From positions 1 to 35,030 of the forward strand of contig JAUNDI010000028.1 in NCBI GenBank assembly GCA_030526155.1: DNA of 35,030 bases, given 5' to 3'. The DNA is from Bacteroidia bacterium. GTDB lineage: Bacteria > Bacteroidota > Bacteroidia > Bacteroidales > Marinilabiliaceae. A program made the translations under genes and the position numbers. Below the pieces are notes generated by a model. That model was not told the origin of the DNA and searched no databases. It saw only the letters and a list, made by a program, of their open reading frames with translations. Each line of letters begins with the position of its first letter. The stretch's first letter is position 1. Below, one piece after another: positions 15,731 through 24,500 of this stretch.

Positions 15731-16468
15731 TTAGAGCACTGATACTTTAGTCATTACTACATCCTCTACAGGGCGTTCGCTAGGGAGGGTATTAACGGCT
15801 TGGATTTTCTCTACGATTTCAAGACCCGATACTACCTCGCCGAATACGGTATATTCGCCATCGAGGAAAGGAGTGCCACCTACTGACTTATATGCCTCCT
15901 TAGCTTCAGCGGAGAGACCTACGTTTTGTTTTTTAGCCTCTGTTTTAGCTTGGGCTATAAGTTTATCCTGTAGAGCAGAGAGAGAGGCACGGTCGCGATT
16001 TTTACGATACTCCATAATCTCGTCGCGATGCTCCTGAGTAAGGCGATCGAATATATTCTGTTCGGCCACCATAGCCATCTGCTTTACGTACTGATTTAGC
16101 TTAGAGTCGTTATAAACCTCACCCCATACGATATAGAACTGCGAGCCACTAGAGCGGCGCTCAGGGTTAAATTCGTCGCCTAGGCGAGCTGCTGCGAGTG
16201 CGCCACGCTTATGGAATAGTCCAGGTTTAATTTCTGCTTCTATAGTGTAATCTGGTCCGCCCGCTCCATAATTAGCTCCCTTTTTAGCGTTTTTGGTATC
16301 TGGGTCGCCCCCTTGTACCATGAAACCCTTGATGACACGATGGAAGATGGTACCATCATAGTATCCCTCATTAGCCAATTTTAGGAAATTGTCGCGATGA
16401 AGAGGAGTCTCGTCATAAAGGCGAACTGTGATATCGCCAAGTGTTGTTTGTATTTTTACCTCTGCCAT
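15731..16468 (-). CDS. cyclophilin-type peptidyl-prolyl cis-trans isomerase with internal insertion
   Basis: 245 residues. The core motifs are FHRVIKGFMVQGGD (42-55), with the catalytic Arg44, SSGSQFYIVWG (107-116) and GEYTVFGEVVSGLEIVEKI (204-222). It lacks a signal peptide and should be cytoplasmic, assisting protein folding at prolyl bonds. Between the SQFYIVWG strand and the TPFLDGEYTVFG strand there is an insertion of about 80 residues (117-197), highly charged and helical (EHRDEIMEYRKNRDR, DKLIAQAKTEAKKQN), where ordinary small cyclophilins have a short loop. It follows the nitroreductase gene by 22 bases in the same direction, suggesting one transcript. Confidence 0.93.
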   Translation of the reverse strand: MAEVKIQTTLGDITVRLYDETPLHRDNFLKLANEGYYDGTIFHRVIKGFMVQGGDPDTKNAKKGANYGAGGPDYTIEAEIKPGLFHKRGALAAARLGDEFNPERRSSGSQFYIVWGEVYNDSKLNQYVKQMAMVAEQNIFDRLTQEHRDEIMEYRKNRDRASLSALQDKLIAQAKTEAKKQNVGLSAEAKEAYKSVGGTPFLDGEYTVFGEVVSGLEIVEKIQAVNTLPSERPVEDVVMTKVSVL

Positions 16469-16490
16469 GATATATGGTATTGTCTAAGAA

Positions 16491-17009
16491 TTATTCTATT
16501 ACACGAACATAATCGGCCTTACGTGGTTTTGCCTCTTTAGGCTCGACAGCTGGGTAACCGAGAGCCACGTGACCGATACCCTCGTATTCGCCTGTTATTC
16601 CCCATTCGAGGAGCAATTCCTTTCCGCGTGGGCTGTCGAATATCTCCTTAGCGCGGTGTATCCAGCATGCGCCTAGACCTACTGCGTGGGCGGCATTAAG
16701 CATGTTGCCCATAACGAGGGAGCCGTCATAAAGGAAAGTGTTACGATTTTTGTCGGCTAGGACGATTATTATTACAGGAGCCCCATAGAAAGGGTCGGCA
16801 TTAGCGCCTAGGAAATCAGCATTTAGTTTAGAGAGTTCGTCTCGTAGGGCCTTATTTTTTACAACTACGATAAGCGGAGACTGCATGCCCATACCTGTAG
16901 GGGCTGCCATACCGGCCTTAGTAATTTGGTTGATTATCTCTTGAGAAGGCATGTCAGGTTTGAACCCCTTAATGCTTCTACGCGAGTACAAAGCGTCTAG
17001 TGCTTGCAT
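16491..17009 (-). CDS. nitroreductase family flavoprotein
   Basis: 172 residues, at the short end of the family. The N-terminal YSRRSIKGFKPDMPS is the FMN-phosphate-binding region, AAPTGMGMQSP is the second FMN contact, and GLGACWIHRAKEIF plus the C-terminal HVALGYPA are the standard later motifs. It is expected to be an FMN-dependent NAD(P)H oxidoreductase, acting as a dimer in the cytoplasm; the physiological substrate is unknown. It is the first gene of a two-gene unit with the cyclophilin and has a well-formed promoter upstream. Confidence 0.92.
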   Translation of the reverse strand: MQALDALYSRRSIKGFKPDMPSQEIINQITKAGMAAPTGMGMQSPLIVVVKNKALRDELSKLNADFLGANADPFYGAPVIIIVLADKNRNTFLYDGSLVMGNMLNAAHAVGLGACWIHRAKEIFDSPRGKELLLEWGITGEYEGIGHVALGYPAVEPKEAKPRKADYVRVIE

Positions 17010-17059
17010 AGGTACCTATGTTGAAATTTAGTGTTACGGATGGTCCATAAATCGGGGGA

Positions 17060-17090
17060 CAAATGTAGTATATTATTGAGGATTGACAAA
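17060..17090 (-). promoter_or_regulatory. Bacteroidota-type promoter of the nitroreductase-cyclophilin unit
   Basis: Minus-strand TTTG (17087-17090), 19-base spacer and TACATTTG (17060-17067): an exact match to the TTTG / TAnnTTTG consensus. Confidence 0.75.
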
Positions 17091-17137
17091 AGATAATTTA
17101 TTAATAGTTGTTTAGGAGTTTTGAAAGGAATTATTTG

Positions 17138-17145
17138 TATATTTG
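17138..17145 (+). promoter_or_regulatory. -7 box for the membrane-protein cluster
   Basis: TATATTTG fits TAnnTTTG, 41 bases before the ATG at 17186. No TTTG lies at the right distance upstream, so the -33 element is weak. It diverges from the nitroreductase promoter. Confidence 0.5.
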
Positions 17146-17185
17146 TTTATGTCAAAATGTGTATTAGACTTATTATTTGATATAT

Positions 17186-17794
17186 ATGGTTAAATTTGAT
17201 AGAGATACGCCATATGAGGTGCATTATGATAGCTATGGAAATAGTGTGATTACAAAGATATTTTGCATTGTGTTGTATTGTGGCGGTGCTGCGTTAGCGA
17301 TGTATGTTCTCTTGAAAGATGCTATAAAGTTGGGATTTCAAGAGAAAGCATTGGGAGAGTTTTTGTTTGCGTTGCTAATTCTGGGACTAGTGTTGTGGCT
17401 TTTGAAAATGTTTGCTAGAAAAAAAGAGGGATGGTATATGGATAAGGATGGATTAATGATATATGATAAGGGAAAGCCGTATAGAGCAGAATTGATATCA
17501 TGGGAAGAGGTTATTCGTATAGTAGTATATTGGGAGAGATTTGGTCATGGTTTGGAGTGCCATGTTTGTATAATATTGACATCAAAGGATAGAATTTCAT
17601 TTAAATCAATAAAGGGAAAACAATTTCATAAAGCAGCAAATGTGTATAGTGGAAGGGATATTTCGAAGTACCGGTCGCGTAGGGAGTTTTATATGAATCA
17701 TAAGGGGGATTTGTATTGGCTAGTTGGTTGGGCGGTAGTATTATTGATATGTCTGATTGTTTCGGGTATAATGTTGTGGTTAAAACAATTATAA
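17186..17794 (+). CDS. three-helix membrane protein with central beta-rich domain, unknown function
   Basis: 202 residues from the ATG at 17186 (a TTG nine bases upstream is less likely). I do not recognise the gene. Hydrophobic helices are at about 21-44, 56-76 and 176-198. Between the second and third lies a soluble domain (about 80-170) that begins GWYMDKDGLMIYDKGKPYRA, then has ISWEEVIRIVVY. This pattern (short strands then an SWEEV segment) resembles bacterial PH-like domains of small membrane proteins; that is inference from pattern, not a firm match. The gene is 14 bases upstream of the Sel1-repeat gene, so they are probably one transcript. Confidence 0.78.
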   Translation: MVKFDRDTPYEVHYDSYGNSVITKIFCIVLYCGGAALAMYVLLKDAIKLGFQEKALGEFLFALLILGLVLWLLKMFARKKEGWYMDKDGLMIYDKGKPYRAELISWEEVIRIVVYWERFGHGLECHVCIILTSKDRISFKSIKGKQFHKAANVYSGRDISKYRSRREFYMNHKGDLYWLVGWAVVLLICLIVSGIMLWLKQL

Positions 17795-17808
17795 TGTAAT
17801 TGCATAAT

Positions 17809-18561
17809 ATGATTAATCAAGAAGCAGATTGTAAAGGATGTCAGTATAATAGGCAATATACGCCGGAGGAGATGGCTGGCATTCTCGAGGAGATGACCAG
17901 CAGGGCAGAGAAGGGTGACGTAGAGTCTATGGCTGTCTTAGGGACGATATACTCTATGGACAAGTGGGTACATCATGACTATGAAAAGGCTTATAAATGG
18001 TTAACACTTGCTGCAAAAAAGAATGATGTAGGAGCCATAAAAGAGTTAGCTAATGGATATTATTATGGTTATTATGGCAAGGTGGATTATGGCAAATGCT
18101 TCAAGTTGATCCAAAAGGCTGCAGATATGGGAGATGAGATAGCGATGAACAATTTGGCATCGTTATATGAGGAGGGAGAGGGTGTTGAGAGAAATTACAA
18201 ATTAGCTCTAAAATGGTATGAGCGTGCAGCCGATGCTGGATATGATTGCCTTGAAGATATTAAGAAGGTGTGCACTATAATGGGGATTGAGCCTACGAGA
18301 AAGAAAGTTGGGGAGAAGAAAGAGAAAAAAGAGAAAAAGAAAGACAAATATCAGATGGGGTGTTTGGGATGTATATTAGCATTAGTAGTATTTACACTAT
18401 GTATGGTTAGTATTCCAAACTTACTCATCGAAAAAGGGATGGATAGTGTGGTAGGTTATGTTTTGGGATTTTCGATAAGCTTTTCGTTAACTAGATTGCT
18501 GTATAGAATGCTGAGGTGGATAGACTCTATACCATCGAAGAAATCAGATAAAAAAGAATAA
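17809..18561 (+). CDS. Sel1-repeat protein with C-terminal two-helix membrane anchor
   Basis: 250 residues from the ATG at 17809 (a TTG at 17800 is unlikely). Residues about 30-150 contain Sel1-like helical repeats: ESMAVLGTIYSM...YEKAYKWLTLAAKKNDVGAI, then YGKCFKLIQKAADMGDEIAM and YKLALKWYERAADAG. These usually act as protein-binding scaffolds. A Lys/Glu linker (about 164-180) leads into GCLG (184-187), two hydrophobic helices (about 187-206 and 212-232) and a Lys-rich tail PSKKSDKKE. The N-terminus has a CKGC pair. With no signal peptide, the repeats should face the cytoplasm. The linker-GCLG-two-helix-KKE layout is shared with the product at 18683-19291. Confidence 0.85.
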   Translation: MINQEADCKGCQYNRQYTPEEMAGILEEMTSRAEKGDVESMAVLGTIYSMDKWVHHDYEKAYKWLTLAAKKNDVGAIKELANGYYYGYYGKVDYGKCFKLIQKAADMGDEIAMNNLASLYEEGEGVERNYKLALKWYERAADAGYDCLEDIKKVCTIMGIEPTRKKVGEKKEKKEKKKDKYQMGCLGCILALVVFTLCMVSIPNLLIEKGMDSVVGYVLGFSISFSLTRLLYRMLRWIDSIPSKKSDKKE

Positions 18562-18640
18562 TAGAGGAGGTAACGCATTTGATTATTTAAGATAAATACG
18601 CCCATGGGAAAGGTGGTGGTTATAGAGTAGATATTTTTGA

Positions 18641-18648
18641 TATATTTG
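18641..18648 (+). promoter_or_regulatory. possible -7 box before the ACP-like gene
   Basis: TATATTTG is an exact TAnnTTTG, 35 bases before the start codon, in the 121-base gap after the Sel1 gene. No clear TTTG at -33. Confidence 0.45.
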
Positions 18649-18682
18649 CATTGAATCATAATACAAATAATACATTAGAACT

Positions 18683-19291
18683 ATGAATACTGAAAGGGTA
18701 TTAAAAATATTTGAGTGGAGAGTTTCCTTGAGTACTTCTTCAGAGGGTAGATATGAGCCTGATAAATGGAGCGACGTAGAGGAGTCTTTTGAAGATCTTA
18801 TCAAGCAGGTAGGTGAGTTTAAGAAGAAACAGTTTAAGATAGATTTATCTACATCTCTTGATACTACTGAGATGGAGGATATGGATGTCGCCATATTGGT
18901 TTGTGCGGTAGAGAGTACTTTTGGGCTTAAGACTATACCATCTGAGGCGCTTAGGAAGATGGAGACCATAAGAGATTTAGCAGAATATGCTTGGAAGAAT
19001 AAGCCAGAGAAGAAAGAAGGTAAAGACGAGAAAGAAGAAGATAAAGGCAGTACAAAAAAGAAGGAGAAGAAGAAAAAAGAGATAAATGTAGAGTTGCCTC
19101 AAAAAGTAGGATGCTTGGGGTCGACTTTTGTTGGAATGGTCTTTCTCTTTGGTGGGGGGCTTTTTGCCAAGTTGTTTGAGGCTTTAGGAATCTCTATGGG
19201 AATATCAGCTATTTTAGGCATAGTGGCTAGTATATTTGCTAGTGTATATACTTATGGGTTGATTGCGAAGTTTAACAGTAAGAAGGAGTGA
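18683..19291 (+). CDS. degenerate acyl-carrier-protein-like domain with two-helix membrane anchor
   Basis: 202 residues; no family I can name for the whole protein. Residues about 50-106 align by eye with an acyl carrier protein: FKIDLSTSLD, then EDMDVAILVCAVESTFG in place of the ACP DSLDxxxLVMALEEEFG segment, then TIPSEALRKMETIRDLAEYA in place of the usual helix III-IV. The Ser that carries phosphopantetheine is Asp66, so it cannot be loaded in the normal way. A Lys/Glu-rich linker (107-137) leads into GCLG (143-146), two hydrophobic helices (about 147-163 and 170-195) and the tail FNSKKE. The anchor matches that of the Sel1-repeat protein just upstream. It should be an inner-membrane protein with the ACP-like part in the cytoplasm, perhaps a binding platform rather than a carrier. 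Confidence 0.78.
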   Translation: MNTERVLKIFEWRVSLSTSSEGRYEPDKWSDVEESFEDLIKQVGEFKKKQFKIDLSTSLDTTEMEDMDVAILVCAVESTFGLKTIPSEALRKMETIRDLAEYAWKNKPEKKEGKDEKEEDKGSTKKKEKKKKEINVELPQKVGCLGSTFVGMVFLFGGGLFAKLFEALGISMGISAILGIVASIFASVYTYGLIAKFNSKKE

Positions 19292-19377
19292 TGGTATGTT
19301 TTAATTGAGAGAGGCTTTAGGATAGAGGATAATTATCGGTTGGGGATGAGTGGGTGTAATGGTAGGATAGTGGCTTG

Positions 19378-19391
19378 TTCATCGTAAAAAA
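19378..19391 (+). repeat. partial copy of the TCGTAAAAAA intergenic module
   Basis: TTCATCGTAAAAAA is identical to 13978-13991. It lies in the 233-base gap 19292-19524, which otherwise shows only G/T-rich sequence and a promoter. Confidence 0.45.
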
Positions 19392-19453
19392 AGGTTGGAA
19401 TTTGGAGTTTTTTAGGTGAAATGGCGATTATGTATTGTTTTTGGTGATTTTAT

Positions 19454-19484
19454 TTTGTTGGTTATGTAGTATTTGATATTTTTG
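19454..19484 (+). promoter_or_regulatory. Bacteroidota-type promoter before the 72-residue gene
   Basis: TTTG (19454-19457), a 19-base spacer and TATTTTTG (19477-19484) match the consensus exactly; the start codon is 40 bases downstream. This supports the small gene being real. Confidence 0.7.
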
Positions 19485-19524
19485 CTCTGTGTTAAAGAGT
19501 ATAAACTCATAACCATTTAATAAG

Positions 19525-19743
19525 ATGAATCAAAACAAAGTATATGAGAGGCCACTATGTGTCCTTGTGCCAATGGATTTACACTCGGTTAGGGTGTGTT
19601 GTTCTGAAGACGTTGATTTTGGCAGTTCTACCAATGTTATAATTGATAAAGACGCAGAAGAGTCCTATGAGGTGGAACGTGATGAAGAGGACAATCTAAT
19701 ATTTCCGAAGAAGGCTTTTGAGTATAGAGCGACTGTATTTTAG
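19525..19743 (+). CDS. small acidic protein, unknown function
   Basis: 72 residues, no signal peptide or membrane helix. The N-terminal half is mixed (PLCVLVPMDLHSVRVCCSED) and the middle is acidic (DKDAEESYEVERDEED). I do not recognise it. Support for a real gene comes from the well-formed promoter just upstream and from a start preceded by a typical AT-rich leader. Its stop codon overlaps the stop of the convergent transporter gene by 3-4 bases. The N-terminal form with PLCVLVP is reminiscent of short Bacteroidota proteins encoded alone, but that is only an impression. Confidence 0.55.
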   Translation: MNQNKVYERPLCVLVPMDLHSVRVCCSEDVDFGSSTNVIIDKDAEESYEVERDEEDNLIFPKKAFEYRATVF

Positions 19744-20657
19744 TCGGCATTGCTTTCCGCTCTTTGTTTCTTTAGTATCACCATGCTTATTCCGATTATG
19801 ATTATAAACATGGAGATGAATGCTAGTATTGATGGGCGTTCACCGAATAGGACCATGCCTAATAATACTGCTGTAATAGGTTCGAATGCTCCTAGGATAG
19901 CAGATACTGTAGGTCCGATGTAACGTATGGAGTATGCTAGAAGAGTTACCGATATCAGCGTTGGGAATAGAGCAAGGGAGATGACGCATGTCCAATGTGT
20001 AGCGTTTGTGAGCATTATTGGTGCGTTATCATCAGCATTAAAGATAGATGGTATGATGTATACTAGAGAGCCGAATAGGATAGCGTAGAAAGATAGTTTG
20101 AGGGAAGATATCTTTGATAATGTTTTATCCTGTTGTGTAGCTACAATGTATACAGCATATAAAAGAGACGATAGTGTAACAAGACCTACGCCTATGAGGC
20201 TATCACTCAAGCTATGAGAAGCACTATTTGAAGGTTGGATATTCAGTAGGCATATACCTATAGCTACCATTACGATGCCGAAGAGTTGCAATTTACTTAG
20301 GCGTTCCTTGAACATTATAGCCATTATGATAGCTACGAATGCTGGGTATGAGAAGAGTAGTGTAGATGCGATAGATACATCTATGTGGTTGTAGGATTCG
20401 AATAGGGTAAGAGAAGAGAAGCTAAAGAGCATGCCCATGAAGAACATTTTGACAAGTTCTGCTTTGGTGCTTAGGAAAGATTCCTTTTTGAGGTACATCA
20501 AGATAGCCATAAAGAGTACGGCAAATAGGTAGCGATACATAAGTACCGTTGTTGTGGAGTAGCCATCTTGGTATAGGAAAAGGGCCACTGGATTTACGCC
20601 ATAAGCAGCAGCAGATAGCGCACCAAACAATAGCCCCTTAGTATTATTTCTTTCCAA
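19740..20657 (-). CDS. EamA/DMT-superfamily transporter
   Basis: 305 residues with ten hydrophobic helices in two repeated halves, the standard EamA layout. The second half ends GPTVSAILGAFEPITAVLLGMVLFGE, the conserved segment around helices 8-9, followed by a final helix and a charged tail. It is an inner-membrane exporter or importer of small metabolites; the substrate cannot be read from the sequence. It is the last gene of a secA-lgt-transporter run, 23 bases after lgt, and shares a tight convergent end with the 72-residue gene. Confidence 0.9.
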   Translation of the reverse strand: MERNNTKGLLFGALSAAAYGVNPVALFLYQDGYSTTTVLMYRYLFAVLFMAILMYLKKESFLSTKAELVKMFFMGMLFSFSSLTLFESYNHIDVSIASTLLFSYPAFVAIIMAIMFKERLSKLQLFGIVMVAIGICLLNIQPSNSASHSLSDSLIGVGLVTLSSLLYAVYIVATQQDKTLSKISSLKLSFYAILFGSLVYIIPSIFNADDNAPIMLTNATHWTCVISLALFPTLISVTLLAYSIRYIGPTVSAILGAFEPITAVLLGMVLFGERPSILAFISMFIIIIGISMVILKKQRAESNAD

Positions 20658-20680
20658 CGTTTGTGTGTGCGAGTTAGGGT

Positions 20681-21493
20681 TTATTCCTTATTTCTTAAAG
20701 CATTGTATAGGCATAATATGCCGGCAATGAGCAGCGGTATGCTGAGAAGTTGACCCATATTTAGAGTCATGCCCTCTTCGAAAGCCTCTTGGTTTTCCTT
20801 CCAAGACTCTACGATAATACGGAATCCGAATATACATATTAGGAATACGCCGAAGAGACCACCCTCTTTTTTATAGAAATCCTTTTTCCAATATAGGAAG
20901 CTCAATACGCAGAATGTAATGAGATAGAACCCTGCCTCGTATATTTGTGTTGGGTGCCTAGGAATGAAAGCCATTTCTGGGCGTAGGCGAAGGAAACGGA
21001 AGCCCCAAGGGAGATCTGTTGGTTGACCGTATATCTCAGAATTGAACAAGTTACCCATACGGATAAAGAAGGCAGCAAGTGCCACAGGGACTACTATATG
21101 GTCCATGACCCATAGATAGCTTTTATTTTTTGCTACCCTCTTCTTGTAGATATATAATGCTATAAGGATACCGATAGCGCCACCATGGCTAGCCAAACCG
21201 CCCTCCCATATTTTGAATATCTCTATTGGGTGTTGAGAATAGTAATCCCACCCATAGAAGAAGACGTGACCCAATCGTGAGCCGATGATTGTAGCTACTA
21301 TAGTGTAGATGAAGATTTTGTCGGTCCACTCCTCAGGTGCGCCTTCGTGCTTCATCATTCTATCCATTATGATATAGCCAAGCCAGAAAGCTATAGCGAA
21401 GAAAAGGCTATAGTAACGCAACCCAAAATGTCCGATATTGAATATTATTGGGTCGACATTCCAATCTATGTATCCTAGTATAGTACCTAGCAT
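20681..21493 (-). CDS. lgt: phosphatidylglycerol-prolipoprotein diacylglyceryl transferase
   Basis: 270 residues with about seven membrane helices. The Lgt signature RMGNLFNSEIYG is at 145-156 (with Arg145, Asn148, Asn151 and Glu153), and the essential GGLASHGGAIG with His103 is at 98-108. It transfers diacylglycerol from phosphatidylglycerol to the lipobox Cys of prolipoproteins in the inner membrane, the first step in maturing lipoproteins such as the M16 protease and the metallo-beta-lactamase-fold protein in this window. The gene starts 11 bases after the secA stop; coupling of protein export and lipidation genes is sensible. Confidence 0.96.
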   Translation of the reverse strand: MLGTILGYIDWNVDPIIFNIGHFGLRYYSLFFAIAFWLGYIIMDRMMKHEGAPEEWTDKIFIYTIVATIIGSRLGHVFFYGWDYYSQHPIEIFKIWEGGLASHGGAIGILIALYIYKKRVAKNKSYLWVMDHIVVPVALAAFFIRMGNLFNSEIYGQPTDLPWGFRFLRLRPEMAFIPRHPTQIYEAGFYLITFCVLSFLYWKKDFYKKEGGLFGVFLICIFGFRIIVESWKENQEAFEEGMTLNMGQLLSIPLLIAGILCLYNALRNKE

Positions 21494-21504
21494 TTTATTG
21501 AATA

Positions 21505-24500
21505 TTATCTACCGTGGCAGTTTTTGTATTTTTTGCCGCTACCACATGGGCAAGGGTCGTTACGACCTATCTTTTTCTCGGCATGTATAGGCATGGTAGG
21601 ACGTTGAGGAGCGCCACCTGTAGGCATTTGAGGAACGCCATTAACAGTTTGGCGAGATTGTGCCTGCTGTTGCTGAGCAGTCTCGCGCAAAGCTTTTAGG
21701 TGCTCAATCTCTTGACGGCGGCGAGCCACTTCGGCCTGCATACGTTGTATAGCTGCAGCCTGCTGAGCCTCTATCTCCTCCTCGTTACGCACAGGGATAG
21801 ATAGCTTAGTGAGAGCTGTAACGATATTCGAGTTGATAGTCTTGATCATTGAGTCGAACAAATTGAATGATTCGAACTTATAGATCAAGAGAGGGTCCTT
21901 CTGCTCGTAAGATGCATTTTGTACAGAGGTACGCAACTCATCGAGTTGGCGGAGGTGCTCACGCCAAGCGTCGTCTATAGCGAGTAGACATATAGTCTTC
22001 TCGATAGATTTGATGAGCTCTGCACAATCTGTGTTATAAGCCTTTTCGAGGTTGCAAGGGATATTGAACAACCTTGCACCATCGGTAATAGGTATAACGA
22101 TATTCTTGTACTTACCAGGTTGCTCCTCAGTAACCTTACGAACGACAGGGATAGCCTGTTGGCGTATTACCTCGCAGCGCTCACGGAATGCCTTCCAAGC
22201 AGCTTGGTAAACGATATCTGTGAGAACCTCTTCGTTTTTCTTTTGTAGCTCCTCTGGGGAGAAAGGCATTTGAATAGCGAAAGTCTTGAGGATATCAAGC
22301 TTTAGTCCCTCGTAATTATCAGTAACCTTAGCTTCTTGGATGAGAGCGTATGCTGCATCCTGCATCATGTTCATGATATCGAGTTCGATACGATCACCAT
22401 AGAGAGCGTGCTTACGGCGGGTGTAGATAACCTTACGTTGCTCGTTCATTACGTCATCGTATTCGAGGAGACGCTTACGGATACCGAAGTTATTCTCCTC
22501 TACCTTACGTTGTGCCTTTTCGATAGCCTTAGACATAAGGCCATGTTGTATAGGCTCGCCCTCCTCGAAACCAGCGTGGTCCATGATACGAACCATACGA
22601 TCTGAGCCGAATAGACGCATGAGGTTATCCTCGAATGATACGAAGAATTGAGAAGAACCCACATCGCCCTGACGACCGGCACGACCACGTAACTGGCGGT
22701 CGACGCGGCGGCTCTCATGACGCTCAGTACCGATGATAGCGAGACCACCAGCCTCCTTAACCTCTGGAGTAAGTTTGATATCGGTACCACGACCCGCCAT
22801 GTTAGTAGCGATAGTAACGGCACCCTTTTGTCCAGCGAGGGCAACGATTTCGGCCTCCTTCTGGTGGAGTTTAGCATTAAGAACGTTATGCTCTATGCCG
22901 CGCATTTTGAGCATACGGCTTAGGAGCTCGCTGACATCTACGCTTGTTGTACCTACAAGTACAGGGCGACCCTGGTTGCGATACTCGATAATCTTTTCGA
23001 TAACGGCAGCGAATTTCTCCTTTGTTGTCTTATAGATAAGATCTTCATAATCCTTACGTGCGATAGGGCGGTTAGTAGGGATTGTGACAACATCTAGCTT
23101 ATATATGTTCCAGAACTCGCCAGCCTCTGTCTCTGCAGTACCGGTCATACCAGACAACTTATGGTACATACGGAAATAGTTCTGGAGGGTAATGGTAGCG
23201 TATGTCTGTGTAGGGTCCTCTATCTTTACATTCTCCTTAGCCTCGAGAGCTTGGTGGAGACCGTCAGAATAGCGGCGTCCGTCCATAATACGACCAGTCT
23301 GCTCATCGACAATCATTACCTTATTATCGATAACTACATACTGTACATCCTTCTCGAAGAGGGTGTATGCCTTAAGGAGCTGATTAATAGTATGTAGACG
23401 CTCGCTCTTGATAGAGTAGTTCTGCATGAGCTCGTTTTTGAGGCGAATCTTCTCCTCGTCTGTCTCCTCGCTCTTCTCTATAGCAGCCATTTCTGAGCCT
23501 ACGTCAGGAAGAACGAAGAAATCCTTCTCATCAGATGCAGATGTAAGTACATCAATACCCTTATCTGTAAGTTCTATTGAGTTGTGCTTCTCGTCGATAA
23601 CGAAATAGAGGGGCTCTGTTGCTATTGGCATATTCTTGCCATTCTCCTGCATGTAGTAGTTTTCTGTCTGTAGGAGAGTAGCCTTTACGCCCTGTTCAGA
23701 GAGGAACTTAATGAGAGGGCGGTTTTTAGGGAGGCCCTTATAAGCACGGAATAAGAGTAGTGCACCCTCTTCCTTCTCCTCCTTATTCTCTGATGCTAGC
23801 TTCTTCTTAGCATCGGCGAGGAGTTGGCTAACGAAAGCACGCTGAGTCTCTACGAGACGCTCTACGCGACCCTTGAGTTGCTCAAACTGCTGCTCGCCAC
23901 GCTTAGGTACGGGACCAGAGATGATGAGAGGGGTACGAGCATCGTCGATAAGAACTGAGTCGACCTCATCCACGATAGCGTAGTTGTGCTTGCGCTGTAC
24001 TAGGTCGTCAGGCTGAGTAGCTCCATTATCGCGTAGGTAGTCGAAACCGAACTCATTATTTGTACCGAAGGTAATATCGCAGTTGTATGCCTTACGACGC
24101 TCAGGACTATTAGGGCGAGTCTTATCGATACAATCAACGGTAAGGCCATGGAATTGGTAGATAGGACCCATCCACTCAGAGTCACGCTTAGCGAGGTAAT
24201 CGTTTACTGTTACCACGTGAACACCGCGACCAGGGAGTGCGTTAAGGAATACAGGGAGAGTAGCCACGAGAGTCTTACCCTCACCAGTCTGCATCTCGGC
24301 AATCTTACCTTGATGAAGAACTATACCACCTATGAGCTGTACATCGTAGTGTACCATCTCCCATTTCACGTCGTTACCACCGGCGAGCCAATGGTTCTGC
24401 CATACTGCGGTATCGCCATCTATTGTGACGAAATCCTTTGTAGCGGCGAGTTCGCGGTCGTACTCAGATGCGGTAACGCGAATCTCCTCGTTTTCTGCGA

